Origin: Sphingomonas sp. UV9
GTDB lineage: Bacteria; Pseudomonadota; Alphaproteobacteria; Sphingomonadales; Sphingomonadaceae
NCBI RefSeq assembly: GCF_004101245.1
Contig: NZ_SCIN01000001.1
Span: 696,784-760,783 of the forward strand
Direction: 5' to 3'
DNA length: 64,000 bases
Each line of letters opens with the position of its first letter. Within the stretch, counting starts at the first letter, position 1. The notes under the pieces are model-generated. The model had not been told where the DNA came from and did no database searches. It was given only the letters and a program-made list of their open reading frames with translations. Positions 8,570-19,732 of this stretch are shown here, in pieces. The translations under genes and the position numbers were made by a program.

Positions 8570-9262
8570 TTATTGCGGCATCCCCGGCCCTGCCGGAGTG
8601 GCGAACCAGATGACGTGCCGCGGCCCCTTTCCGTTGCTCCGGGCGCGAACGACGACTTCGTCGGTTTGGAACCCGACCGACGTCAGACGCCGGCTGAAAA
8701 CCGGATCGGGTGCGGCGGACCAGATCGACAGGATACCGTCTGGCGTCAGGGCGCGCTTCGCAGCCGTCAGACCGCGCGTCGAATATAGCCTGTCGTTGTC
8801 GATGCGGGTCAGGCCATCCGGGCCATTGTCGACATCCAGCAGGATGGCGTCATACGCTGACGCGGTTTGGGCGATGACCGACGCAACGTCGCCCTGGACC
8901 AGCCGGACGCGCGGATCGTCGAGACAGCCGGCCATCAACGACGCCATCGGGCCGCGCGCCCAGGCGATGATCTCCGGTACCAGTTCGACCACCGTTATCC
9001 GTGCCCTTCGGTCGAGCACCGCCAATGCAGCGCGGAGCGTGAAACCCATGCCGTATCCGCCGATCAGGAGATGCGGCGCTGGGCGGTCGCGCAATCGCGC
9101 GCAGGTCATTTCCGCCAGCGCCTCTTCCGAACCGCTCATCCGGGTGCTCATCAGTTCGGCACGATCGAGCAGGATCATGAAATCGGCCCCGCGCCGATAA
9201 AGCCGCAGCTCTTCGCCGCCACCCGGCACGATCGCCGTCGCCATCAATTCTCGCGGGATCAT
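8570..9262 (-). CDS. spermidine synthase-like SAM-dependent protein
   Basis: A 230-residue Rossmann-fold protein. LLIGGYGMGFTLRAAL is the glycine-rich SAM/dcSAM motif I, ITVVELVPEIIAWA ends strand 2 with the acidic ribose contact, RLVQGDVASVI and YDAILLDVDNGPDG match the strand 4 region of the spermidine synthase family (GDA and D-x-D motifs). The polyamine-site Asp/Tyr set of true spermidine synthases is not all obvious, so it may methylate or transfer to another substrate. It stands alone, read leftward, between the ars operon and the citrate sensor genes. Start ATG 9262; an internal ATG at 9244 is an alternative. Confidence 0.7.
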   Translation of the reverse strand: MIPRELMATAIVPGGGEELRLYRRGADFMILLDRAELMSTRMSGSEEALAEMTCARLRDRPAPHLLIGGYGMGFTLRAALAVLDRRARITVVELVPEIIAWARGPMASLMAGCLDDPRVRLVQGDVASVIAQTASAYDAILLDVDNGPDGLTRIDNDRLYSTRGLTAAKRALTPDGILSIWSAAPDPVFSRRLTSVGFQTDEVVVRARSNGKGPRHVIWFATPAGPGMPQ

Positions 9263-9407
9263 ATCATTCTCGAGTCCGAGGATACCGACCGTGCATCACC
9301 GATACCCGATGCCCCGATCCTGTGCCGCGCGTCGTTACCCGGCGCAGCGCGGCACGTACAGGAGGATTGGCGCGGGTCCGCCCCTCGTGAAACGACGTCG
9401 CGGGGGA

Positions 9408-10829
9408 TCAATCCCGATGAGCAAATCGGAGGACGACGGTCGTCCCCCTGTCCGTATCGACGAGTGCGACATTCGCCTTGAGGCGGGCCGCGGCCGAGCG
9501 GACGATGGCCAGCCCCAGCCCGCTCCCTTCGGGCCCGCGCCCATCAGGACTGCCGGATGCGCCGAGCCGGACGAATCGGTCGAACGCCTGTTCGCGGTGT
9601 TCGGGCGCGATGCCGGGGCCGTCATCGGCGATCGTGACCGTCGTCGCCGCCTCGGTCGCCTGGAGCGTGATCGAAACAAGACCGCCGCGCCGATTGTAGC
9701 GGATGCCGTTGTCGACGAGGTTCGACAGGATCTCGAAGATCAAGGTGCGGTGGCCGGGCACGACGTACGCCTGGCCGGCTTCGCTCTCGAGCGTGATGTC
9801 GATGCCCGCCTCGATCGCACTGTTGATCTGCCGGGTGATGACCGCGGCGGCGACTTCGCGCAGATCGACCGCTTCGAGCGGGGCGGACACGCCCGCTTCC
9901 TCGGCGCGCGCCAAGGCGAGCAGTTGCGTCACGAGCCGTTCGAGCCGGACCACCGCGTCGGCAATCTCGTCGAGCGCCTCGCGGCGTTCGGCGTCGGAGC
10001 CGCGGCGTGCGAGGGCCACCTGGACCTTCAGCACGGACAACGGCGTGCGCATCTGGTGCGAGGCGTCAGCGGTGAACCGGCGAACGCCGACGGTGGCGGT
10101 ATCGAGCTGCGCAAGGAGCCGGTCGAACGCACCGGCGAGCGGGCGGAGTTCGCTGGGGAGCGGACCGGTGTCGAGCGGCGAGAAATCGGGGCGGGCACGC
10201 TCGTCGCGTGCTTCGACGGCACCGCGCAGACGGGCGAGCGGACGCAGCGACCAGCCCAGCGCTGGGCGAAGCAACAACGCGGCGGCCCCGACGAGAACGC
10301 ATTCGCCGATCAGCAGCGCGAGCATCAGCCGACGGGTGAGCGCACCGCGGTTGTCGAGCGTCTCGGCGATCTGGACAACGACGGGCTTGTCGATCCGCGG
10401 GAGCGAGCGGCGGACTTCGGCGATGCGGATCTTCTGGCCGCGGTAGCGCGCGAACCGGTAGCGGGGCACGTCGATCGCCAGCGTCGCCGGATCGGGCGCG
10501 GGCAGGTCCGCATAGCCGGTCAGCAGATCCGCTCCCACGGCCACGCGGTAATAGACATTGTCGCGCTCGGTGTTCTCCAGCATCCCGAACGCGGCGGCGG
10601 GCAGGTCCAGCGTCACCTCGCCGCGTTCGACCTGCACGGTCTCCGCGATCGCGCCGAGCGCCCCGCCCAGCACGCGGTCGTTGGTGCGGCGGACCACGTC
10701 GGCGATCAGCGTCGCGCCGACCACGCCGATCAGGATCGCCGCCGCCAGCAACGGGCCGAGCACCGCCACCAGCAGCCGGGTGCGCAGCGCCGGCGTGCCC
10801 CGATCGGTCGCTACGGCCTCAGCCGGCAT
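9408..10829 (-). CDS. sensor histidine kinase, TctE-like
   Basis: A 473-residue membrane kinase when started at ATG 10829, which overlaps the end of the regulator gene by 11 bp; the longer frame to 10907 lies inside that gene. Layout: membrane segment at about residues 18-45 (LLVAVLGPLLAAAILIGVVG), a periplasmic 2CSK_N-like sensor region to about 165, a second membrane segment (LMLALLIGECVLVGAAALLL), HAMP-like linker, H-box FTADASHQMRTPLSVLK, N-box NLVDNGIRYN, and G-boxes DDGPGI and GSGLGLAIV. The TctE family senses tricarboxylates. The divergent porin and CitM-type transporter support citrate as signal. Confidence 0.85.
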   Translation of the reverse strand: MPAEAVATDRGTPALRTRLLVAVLGPLLAAAILIGVVGATLIADVVRRTNDRVLGGALGAIAETVQVERGEVTLDLPAAAFGMLENTERDNVYYRVAVGADLLTGYADLPAPDPATLAIDVPRYRFARYRGQKIRIAEVRRSLPRIDKPVVVQIAETLDNRGALTRRLMLALLIGECVLVGAAALLLRPALGWSLRPLARLRGAVEARDERARPDFSPLDTGPLPSELRPLAGAFDRLLAQLDTATVGVRRFTADASHQMRTPLSVLKVQVALARRGSDAERREALDEIADAVVRLERLVTQLLALARAEEAGVSAPLEAVDLREVAAAVITRQINSAIEAGIDITLESEAGQAYVVPGHRTLIFEILSNLVDNGIRYNRRGGLVSITLQATEAATTVTIADDGPGIAPEHREQAFDRFVRLGASGSPDGRGPEGSGLGLAIVRSAAARLKANVALVDTDRGTTVVLRFAHRD

Positions 10830-11484
10830 CGAGCATGTAGCCGACGCCGCGGACGGTGCGAATGCCCGGCCCGTCGGGCGCGAGCTTGGTGCGCAGCCGG
10901 GTGACATGGACCTCGATCGCGTTGCCGCCGACCGGCTCGTCGAACCCGAACACCTCGCCGATCAGCAATTCGCGCGGAACCACGCGACCGGCGCGCGTCG
11001 CCAGCGCCTCCAGCACCGCACGTTCGCGACGACGCAGGTCGAGCGCGCGGCCGGAGATGTCGGCGTCGCCCGTCGAACGGTTGATCGTGAGCGTCCCGAC
11101 GCTGAGCACCGGCAGCGGATCGCCGCCCCGCCGCCGGCCGAGTGCCCGCACCCGCGCCTCCAGTTCTTCCGGCTCGAACGGTTTGCGGAGGTAATCGTCG
11201 GCGCCGAGATCGAGCCCGCGGACCCGGTCGTCAAGTGCATCACGCGCGGTCAGCATCAGCACGGGCACACGCTCGCCACGCCGCCGCAATGTCTCCAGCA
11301 CGGTGAATCCGTCGATCCCCGGCAGGCCCACGTCGAGGATCACCAGCGCATAGGGTTCGCCCGCGACCACCGACAGCGCGTCCTCCCCGGTCGCGACGTG
11401 ATCGACCGCGTTGCCGCCCGCGCGCAGCAACGCGCCGATGCTGCGCGCGAGCGCGGCATCGTCCTCGATCAGCAGGATCCGCAT
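10819..11484 (-). CDS. response regulator, OmpR family, TctD-like
   Basis: A 221-residue regulator. Start ATG 11484 (MRILLIEDDAALARS) gives a receiver with acidic pair EDD at residues 7-9, phosphoacceptor Asp in LVILDVGLPGIDG, Thr in MLTARDALDD and Lys in LRKPFEPEELEAR. The winged-helix C-terminal domain includes LDLRRRERAVLEALA and GNAIEVHVTRLRTKL recognition helix region. The frame upstream of 11484 is open but not conserved in kind. It is followed by its kinase in the same operon and is divergent from the solute-binding protein gene, with an 88-bp shared control region (11485-11572). Confidence 0.9.
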   Translation of the reverse strand: MRILLIEDDAALARSIGALLRAGGNAVDHVATGEDALSVVAGEPYALVILDVGLPGIDGFTVLETLRRRGERVPVLMLTARDALDDRVRGLDLGADDYLRKPFEPEELEARVRALGRRRGGDPLPVLSVGTLTINRSTGDADISGRALDLRRRERAVLEALATRAGRVVPRELLIGEVFGFDEPVGGNAIEVHVTRLRTKLAPDGPGIRTVRGVGYMLDAG

Positions 11485-11572
11485 GAAAACCCGTGAAAGG
11501 TTGGTGACAGCTTCGGTTCGTAGTCCACCGATGCAGTCTATCCGAACACAGAGACGGAAGGCGAGGAGAGTG

Positions 11573-12655
11573 ATGATGGCACGAATTTTTCTGACGATCG
11601 CATTGCTGGCTACCAGTTTCACCGCGACCGCCGTGATGGCGCAGCGCCCGGCCGGCTATCCGCGATCCTACGACCAGTTGATCGACGAGGCGCGTGCCGA
11701 GCGACAGGTTCGGATCTATGGCAATGCCGATCGCGCCGAGCTGCTGCCGGTCGTCGCTGCGTTCCGGAAACGCTACCCCGGAATCACGATCCTCTACGCC
11801 GATCTCGGCTCGACCGAGATGTATCGCCGCTTCGTCACGGAGACGCGGGCCAGGAAACTGTCCGCCGACCTCGTCTGGTCGTCGGCAATGGATCTCCAGG
11901 TGAAGCTGATCAACGACGGCTTCGCGCAAGGCTATGCGAGCCCCGAAAAGCCGGCGTTGCCGCCGGTGTCGGTGTGGAAGAACATGGGCTTCGGCGTCAC
12001 CGCGGAGCCGATCGGGATCGTCTACAACAAGCGCCTCGTGCCCGCCGCACAGGTGCCGCGCACGCACGCCGCGCTGGAGACGTGGCTGCGGCGGAACGCA
12101 GCGGCGCTGACCGGGCGCGTGACGACGTTCGATCCAGCGCGCTCCAATGTCGGCTATCTGTACCTGACGGAGGACCTGGCGATCACGCGCGATACGCGGT
12201 CGTTGCTGGAGGCGATCGCCGCGACCAAGCCCGTATTGTCGCGGACCAGCGAGCCGATGCTGCGCGGCGTCGCCGAGGGACGGCAGGCGATCGCATACAA
12301 CGTCATCGGCTCGTATGCGCTGGAGCGGGCGCGGACCGACCCGCGGATCGGGGTCGCCTTCCTCCAGGACTATACGATCGTCACGTCGCGGATCGCGTTC
12401 ATCGCGCGCGAGGCGGCGCACCCGGCCGCGGCGAAACTCTTCCTCGATTTCCTGCTGTCGCGCGAGGGCCAGTCGCTGCTCGCCAAGCGCAGCCTGTGGC
12501 CGGTCCGTACCGACGTGGCCGCTCGTCGCCTTCCCGCCGCGCAGGCCCGGCCGATCCGCGTCGGTCCGCAACTTCTCGTCAACCTCGACCGCGTCAAGCG
12601 CCAGCGTTTCCTGCGCGACTGGACCGCGATTCTCGCCACCGGAGCCCAAAAATGA
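11573..12655 (+). CDS. periplasmic solute-binding protein, FbpA-like fold
   Basis: A 360-residue exported protein. ATG 11573 (a second ATG follows at once) is preceded by the purine-rich GGAAGGCGAGGAGAG and starts a signal peptide MMARIFLTIALLATSFTATAVMAQ. The mature part has the class of periplasmic binding proteins that includes FbpA/PotD: VRIYGNADRAELLPVVAAFRKRYPGI, DLVWSSAMDLQ, GVTAEPIGIVYNKRLVP, TFDPARSNVGY and FLDFLLSREGQSLLAK. No ABC permease or ATPase is nearby. It overlaps the porin gene (ATGA), so it may act with the porin and carrier, or as a ligand-presenting partner of the adjacent kinase; either is inference. Confidence 0.8.
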   Translation: MMARIFLTIALLATSFTATAVMAQRPAGYPRSYDQLIDEARAERQVRIYGNADRAELLPVVAAFRKRYPGITILYADLGSTEMYRRFVTETRARKLSADLVWSSAMDLQVKLINDGFAQGYASPEKPALPPVSVWKNMGFGVTAEPIGIVYNKRLVPAAQVPRTHAALETWLRRNAAALTGRVTTFDPARSNVGYLYLTEDLAITRDTRSLLEAIAATKPVLSRTSEPMLRGVAEGRQAIAYNVIGSYALERARTDPRIGVAFLQDYTIVTSRIAFIAREAAHPAAAKLFLDFLLSREGQSLLAKRSLWPVRTDVAARRLPAAQARPIRVGPQLLVNLDRVKRQRFLRDWTAILATGAQK

Positions 12656-14133
12656 CTCTCTTCCGTACCGGGTGCGCCGCACTCGCCTTGATTGCAGCGA
12701 CCCCGGCACTCGCGCAGGCTCCGAGCGAAGCCGATCTTGCCGCGCTGGTCCGCGCGCAGGCTGCCGAGATCGCCGCGCTGAAGTCGCGTCTCGACCGGCT
12801 GGAGAATGTCGCCGCGGTGGCGCAGGCGTCCGCGCCGGCAACACCCTTGCAGGCAGCACCGCAAGCGGTCACGCAAAACACCGAGCCGCGCCGCACGGTG
12901 CCGTTCGCGCCACAACTCGCGCCGCCGGGCCCGGCCGACCGCAGCGTCGCGCAGGCGGTCGCCGCGCGCGACAATCCGTCGGGCGTGACCACCGAATGGG
13001 GCGCCGGCCTGCCCGTGTTCCATTCGGCGGACGGCGTCTACACGTTCAAGCCGCGCGGCCGCATCCTGACCGATGTCAGCTCCAGCTTCGGCTCCAAATA
13101 TGACGGCCGCAACATCACGACGACGGGCATGCGGGCGCTGCGCCTCGGCCTCGAAGGCGGCGTCGGCACGCATTTCTTCTACCAGTTCGAGAGCGACTTC
13201 TCGGAGAACGAGGTCGACGTCGTCACCGCGTTCGTCGGCTGGCGCAACAAGATCAAGTCGGGCCTCGATTACGACGTCCGTGTCGGTCACCTGTTCAACG
13301 ACCGCAGCTTCGAGGGCTCGACGGGCTCGGATTCGACGCCGTTCCTCGAGCGCAGCACGGTGTCGACCGCGATCATCCCGCAGCGCGGCTTCTACGGCAT
13401 CGGCGTGATGCCGCGCGTGTTCTGGAAGACCGGCCACGCCTCGGTCACCGTCACCGGCGACCGGATCGACGGCACGCAGGCGGTCGGCGACAGCCGCACC
13501 GTGCTGGGCCGCGCGCACTGGAACCCGATCAAGTCGGATACCGGCGTGCTCCACTTAGGCGCGTGGGGCTTCGACGAATCGCTGTCGTCGGTCGCGGGCA
13601 CGCTGACCCGCAACACGGTGATCGGCGGGCGCTTCAACGGCGCGCTGCGCGTGTCGAGCGGACCGCTGATCGGCGGCACCGGCACGACCGGCTACGGCGT
13701 CGAGCTCGGCGGCTATCGCGGGCCATTGTGGGTGATGGGCGAAGCCGGCCGCCGCAACGCGCGGCTCGACGGCGGGCGGCCCGATTTCGTCAGCAAGGCG
13801 TGGAGCGTCTCGGGCGGTCTGTTCCTGACCGGCGACCTGCCGCCCTACAACCCGCGGCTTGGCAGCTTCGGTCAGCCCAAGGTTCTGAAACCGACCTTCG
13901 ACGGCGGCATCGGTGCGATCGAACTTACCGCGCGCTACGAGAGCCTCGATTTCGACAATCTGCTGACCGGCGGCGACGGCTGGGCGGCGACCGTCGGGGT
14001 CAATTGGTACCTGAACTCGTTCACCCGCTTCCAGGTGAACGCGATCCAGTGGAACACCGACAACCGCGCCGGCGACTATATCGGCAACGACAGCGGCCAG
14101 ACGGTCAGCGCGCGTGTGGGTGTCACCTTCTGA
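12652..14133 (+). CDS. OprP/OprO-like outer-membrane porin
   Basis: A 493-residue porin. Signal peptide at residues 1-22 (ALALIAATPALAQA), then a short coiled coil with heptad pattern (ADLAALVRAQAAEIAALKSRLDRLEN), a Pro/Ala linker, and a barrel of about 390 residues ending VSARVGVTF with the C-terminal Phe needed for assembly. Segments such as FKPRGRILTDVSS, LRLGLEGGVGTHFFYQFESDFSEN and QRGFYGIGVMPR are those of the phosphate-selective porin O/P family, whose members also pass other anions. With the CitM-type carrier downstream, a tricarboxylate route across the outer membrane is likely. Start ATG 12652 overlaps the previous stop. Confidence 0.88.
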   Translation: MTLFRTGCAALALIAATPALAQAPSEADLAALVRAQAAEIAALKSRLDRLENVAAVAQASAPATPLQAAPQAVTQNTEPRRTVPFAPQLAPPGPADRSVAQAVAARDNPSGVTTEWGAGLPVFHSADGVYTFKPRGRILTDVSSSFGSKYDGRNITTTGMRALRLGLEGGVGTHFFYQFESDFSENEVDVVTAFVGWRNKIKSGLDYDVRVGHLFNDRSFEGSTGSDSTPFLERSTVSTAIIPQRGFYGIGVMPRVFWKTGHASVTVTGDRIDGTQAVGDSRTVLGRAHWNPIKSDTGVLHLGAWGFDESLSSVAGTLTRNTVIGGRFNGALRVSSGPLIGGTGTTGYGVELGGYRGPLWVMGEAGRRNARLDGGRPDFVSKAWSVSGGLFLTGDLPPYNPRLGSFGQPKVLKPTFDGGIGAIELTARYESLDFDNLLTGGDGWAATVGVNWYLNSFTRFQVNAIQWNTDNRAGDYIGNDSGQTVSARVGVTF

Positions 14134-14201
14134 TGCAAAGCGCTCGACCAGGACCGATCGGCATCCAGCGTTTTGGGTCCGCGACAGTCCCACAATCATT
14201 C

Positions 14202-14297
14202 CGTCACCCCGGACTGGTTCCGGGGTCCACCGCTCCGCAGACTAAAATCTCTCGATTTTGCGGCACCGTGGATACCGGGACGAGCCCGGCATGACGG
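14202..14297. repeat. intergenic palindromic repeat, family C
   Basis: Starts CGTCACCCCGG and ends CCGGCATGACGG, with inner arms GGACTGGTTCCGGGGTCCACCG and CGGTG(G)-like partner around CACCGTGGATACCGGGACGAG. A near copy lies at 57162-57257. It fills much of the 268-bp gap between porin and carrier genes; the remaining bases show no gene. Possibly a mobile or processed REP-like element. Confidence 0.8.
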
Positions 14298-14401
14298 AAG
14301 ATAGAGCGAGCTCGTCGACCCGAACCGACTGCCGATTGGCCCGAGCTTTTGGCTCGGTGATCCCTCACCCCCTTTCTCACGCCCTTTCCTAGGACGACGC
14401 G

Positions 14402-15703
14402 ATGAATCTTGCCCTGCTCGGCTTCCTGATGGTGGCCACGTTCATGACCCTGATCATGACCAAGAAGATGACCCCGCTGGTCGCGCTCATCGTGATCCCG
14501 TCGATCTTCGGCGTGTTCGCGGGCGAGGCCGCGGGTCTCGGCCCGATGATGATCGACGGCATCAAGAACCTCGCGCCGACCGGCGTCATGCTGCTGTTCG
14601 CGATCCTGTTCTTCTCGACGATGACTGACACCGGCCTGTTCGATCCGCTGGTCGGGCGGCTGATCCGGATGGTCCACGGCGATCCGATGCGGATCCTGAT
14701 CGGGACGGTCGTGCTGTGCGCGCTCGTCAGCCTCGATGGTGACGGTTCGACGACCTACATCATCACGATCGCCGCGCTGCTGCCGCTCTACAAGCGCTTC
14801 AACATGAACCGGCTGTATCTCGTCTGCCTGTTGATGACGACCAGCGGCATCATGAACCTGACGCCCTGGGGCGGCCCGACCGCGCGCGCCGCGAGTGCGT
14901 TGAAGCTCGATCCCGCAACGCTGTTCCTGCCGCTCATCCCAGGGATGATCGCCGGTCTCGTCTTCCTGATCGGCCTTGCGGTCTATTTCGGTCGCAAGGA
15001 GCGTGTGCGGATGGGTGAAGCCGGCATCACCGCGGACACCGAGTTCACCGGCATGGCCGTCTCGCAATATCCGGAAGCCCGCCGCCCGAAGCTGATCTGG
15101 TTCAACGCGGCCCTCGTCGTCACGCTGCTGACGTTGCTCGTGTGGGGCATACTCCCGCTGTCGGTGCTGATGATGCTGGCGTTCGCGATCGCGATGATCG
15201 TCAATTACCCGAGCGTCGGCGACCAGAAGGAGCGCATCTCCGCGCATGCCGGCAACGTGCTGGCGGTCGTCTCGCTGATCTTCGCCGCGGGTATCTTCAC
15301 CGGTATCCTCGGCGGTACCGGCATGGTCGAGGCGATGAGCAAGGCCGTCGTCGGCGTCATCCCGCCCGCGATGGGGCCCTATATGGCGCCGATCACCGCG
15401 GTGCTGAGCATGCCGGCCACCTTCTTCATCTCGAACGACGCCTTCTATTTCGGGATGCTGCCGATCCTCGCCGAGGCCGGCGCGCATTACGGCGTCGCGC
15501 CCGAGGCGATCGCCCGCGCGTCGCTGATGGGCCAGCCGGTCCACCTGCTCAGCCCGCTGGTGCCGTCGACCTATCTGCTGGTCAGCCTGGTCGGCATCGA
15601 CCTCGCCGATCACCAGCGCTTCACGCTGGTGCCGGCGATCGCGGTCTGCACGGTGATGACGCTGGTCGGCATGATCGCGCTCGCCTTCCCGTTCGTCGCC
15701 TGA
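14402..15703 (+). CDS. citrate transporter, CitMHS family
   Basis: A 433-residue carrier with 11-12 membrane segments spanning nearly its whole length. LDGDGSTTYIITIAALLPLYKRF and SGIMNLTPWGGPTARAASAL are conserved CitM/CitH segments; the second half repeats the pattern in SLIFAAGIFTGILGGTGM and SMPATFFISNDAFYFGMLPIL. CitM and CitH proteins cotransport citrate as a complex with Mg2+, Ca2+ or related ions and protons. ATG 14402 follows AGGACGACGC. Upstream lie porin, binding protein and a divergent TctDE-like pair, so the set reads as a citrate sensing and uptake locus. Confidence 0.9.
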   Translation: MNLALLGFLMVATFMTLIMTKKMTPLVALIVIPSIFGVFAGEAAGLGPMMIDGIKNLAPTGVMLLFAILFFSTMTDTGLFDPLVGRLIRMVHGDPMRILIGTVVLCALVSLDGDGSTTYIITIAALLPLYKRFNMNRLYLVCLLMTTSGIMNLTPWGGPTARAASALKLDPATLFLPLIPGMIAGLVFLIGLAVYFGRKERVRMGEAGITADTEFTGMAVSQYPEARRPKLIWFNAALVVTLLTLLVWGILPLSVLMMLAFAIAMIVNYPSVGDQKERISAHAGNVLAVVSLIFAAGIFTGILGGTGMVEAMSKAVVGVIPPAMGPYMAPITAVLSMPATFFISNDAFYFGMLPILAEAGAHYGVAPEAIARASLMGQPVHLLSPLVPSTYLLVSLVGIDLADHQRFTLVPAIAVCTVMTLVGMIALAFPFVA

Positions 15704-15743
15704 GGTGAGCATCCCCGCAACCCGCCGCTACCGGAGTTTCCGC

Positions 15744-16403
15744 ATGATCCGACCGCGTACACCGCTGATGCTGCTCCCGGCGATGGGCTGCGACGGGCAG
15801 TTATGGGCACGGCAGATCGTCGACCTCGCCGCGCTCGCGCAGGTCGAGTTCGGCGACCTGTCGCAGGACGATACGCTGTCGGCGATGGCGGCACGCGTCC
15901 TTGCCGCCGCTCCGCCACGGTTCGCGGTCGCAGGCGTCAGCCTAGGCGGCTATGTCGCGATGGAGATGGTGCGCCAGGCGCCCGAGCGGATCGAACGGAT
16001 CGCTCTGTTCGGGACGCGCGGATCGATGGACGTGCGCCCGCGTACCGTCGCCGGGCAAGGGATGCTTGCCACCGCACCGCACGCCGATCCGCTGCTCAGC
16101 GCGATCGTCAGCGGTCCCGCGCAGGCGATGGCGGACCGCGTCGGCCCGGTGGTGTTCGAACGCCAGCAACGCGCGCTGCTCGCCCGCCCCGATATCAGCG
16201 AAGCGATCGCCGCGATCCACGTCCCGACCCTGATCGCGGTCGGCGATCGCGACCGGATCTGCACGCCCGACGACGCGCTGTCGCTCAGCTTGCGAATTCC
16301 GGGCGCGCGCTTCCATCTGCTGCGCGGTTGCGGCCACCTGTCCCCGCTGGAACGCCCCGGCGAGGTCACAGCGGTACTCCGCCAATGGCTCAGGCAGGAC
16401 TGA
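15744..16403 (+). CDS. alpha/beta hydrolase
   Basis: A 219-residue alpha/beta-hydrolase. FAVAGVSLGGYVAMEMV is the nucleophile elbow G-x-S-x-G, PTLIAVGDRDRICTPDD supplies the acidic residue and RGCGHLSPLERPGEV the catalytic His. ATG 15744 is preferred because CCGGAG sits eight bases upstream; a GTG at 15705 would add 13 residues and touch the end of the citrate transporter gene. Typical length for small esterases or lactonases. No substrate can be read from the sequence. It follows the transporter by 40 bp and may be cotranscribed. Confidence 0.8.
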   Translation: MIRPRTPLMLLPAMGCDGQLWARQIVDLAALAQVEFGDLSQDDTLSAMAARVLAAAPPRFAVAGVSLGGYVAMEMVRQAPERIERIALFGTRGSMDVRPRTVAGQGMLATAPHADPLLSAIVSGPAQAMADRVGPVVFERQQRALLARPDISEAIAAIHVPTLIAVGDRDRICTPDDALSLSLRIPGARFHLLRGCGHLSPLERPGEVTAVLRQWLRQD

Positions 16404-16458
16404 GCGGCGCTCCGTCGACGCGGATAGTGCCGGGCGATCCGCACGTCTTCGCGATGCC

Positions 16459-16473
16459 TACGTGGTTTCCGAT
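16459..16473 (+). promoter_or_regulatory. putative FixJ box upstream of the acetyltransferase gene
   Basis: TACGTGGTTTCCGAT, 96 bp before the ATG at 16555. It matches the motif found at 20764, 22285, 22311 and 31808, each in the orientation of its downstream gene. The CGT(A)G core recalls known FixJ targets, and FixL and FixJ are encoded in the same island. This copy has G for A at one core place. Confidence 0.5.
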
Positions 16474-16505
16474 GCTACGGGGCCGCCGCCCGTGCCGTTA
16501 GGCGA

Positions 16506-16534
16506 GTGCAGGTTCCGGGTGTCGGAACCTGCAC
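16506..16534. promoter_or_regulatory. perfect 12-bp hairpin in the leader of the acetyltransferase gene
   Basis: GTGCAGGTTCCG (16506-16517), loop GGTGT, then CGGAACCTGCAC (16523-16534). There is no U-run after it, so an intrinsic terminator is unlikely. It lies between the putative FixJ box and the start codon at 16555, so it would be in the 5' leader of that message, or serve as a dyad operator. Confidence 0.55.
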
Positions 16535-16554
16535 GCGCAAAAGGGCCCCATGAT

Positions 16555-17095
16555 ATGGTCGAACTCATCCACGCGAACGGTCGCGCTACCTCCGGGATCA
16601 CGGCGCCGAGCGCCGACTTGACGACGCGGGACGGCTATGTCTTCCGCGTCCGCCCCGCAGCCCCCTCGGACGAGGCCGAACTCGGCGAATTGTTTCGGCA
16701 TGTCGACCGCGACGATCTGCGGTTTCGGTTTCTCAGTGCGATCCACAAGGTCGGTCACGACCAGCTGAAGGCGCTGGTCACGGTCGATCACGAGCATGTC
16801 GAGAATTTCCTCGCCTTCGACATCGCCAGCGGCCGGATGATCGCGACCGCGATGCTGGCGGCGGACGACACGCTCAGCCGCGCCGAAGTCGCTCTGGCGA
16901 TCCGGACCGACTATAAGCGGCTCGGGATCAGCTGGACGCTGCTCGATCACGTCGCCGCGTTCGCGCAGGGAAAGGGGATCCAGACGCTCGAGTCGATCGA
17001 AAGCCGCGACAATCACCAGGCGATCGATCTGGAGCGCGAGCGGGGCTGGATCGCGTCGGCCTGTCCGGGCGATCCGGCGTCGATGGTCCTCAGGA

Positions 17096-17121
<26 letters not shown>
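16555..17121 (+). CDS. GNAT-type acetyltransferase
   Basis: A 188-residue GNAT protein. VFRVRPAAPSDEAELGELFRHVDRDDLRFRF is the N-terminal strand and helix, then FDIASGRMIATAMLA, EVALAIRTDYKRLGISWTLLDHVAAFAQGKGI, which holds the acetyl-CoA loop (here YKRLGIS in place of the commoner R-x-x-G-x-G/A), and LESIESRDNHQAIDLERERGW. Similar proteins sit beside P-type ATPases, phosphoketolases and universal stress proteins in proteobacterial low-oxygen islands. ATG 16555 is chosen because it starts the conserved part and lies at the same distance from the putative FixJ box as in the other units. The 3' end overlaps the convergent ATPase gene by 26 bp. Confidence 0.8.

Positions 17122-19728
<2,607 letters not shown>

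Positions 19729-19732
<4 letters not shown>

Noticed and set aside
11974..14133. A longer frame fusing upstream residues to the porin
   Set aside because: The first 226 codons are out of frame within the binding-protein gene; a signal peptide begins at ATG 12652, so the porin starts there.
14204..15712. A 502-codon minus-strand frame over the citrate transporter
   Set aside because: Composition (runs of Arg, Asp, His, Gln) is that of an antisense shadow; the plus-strand gene has clear membrane segments and family motifs.
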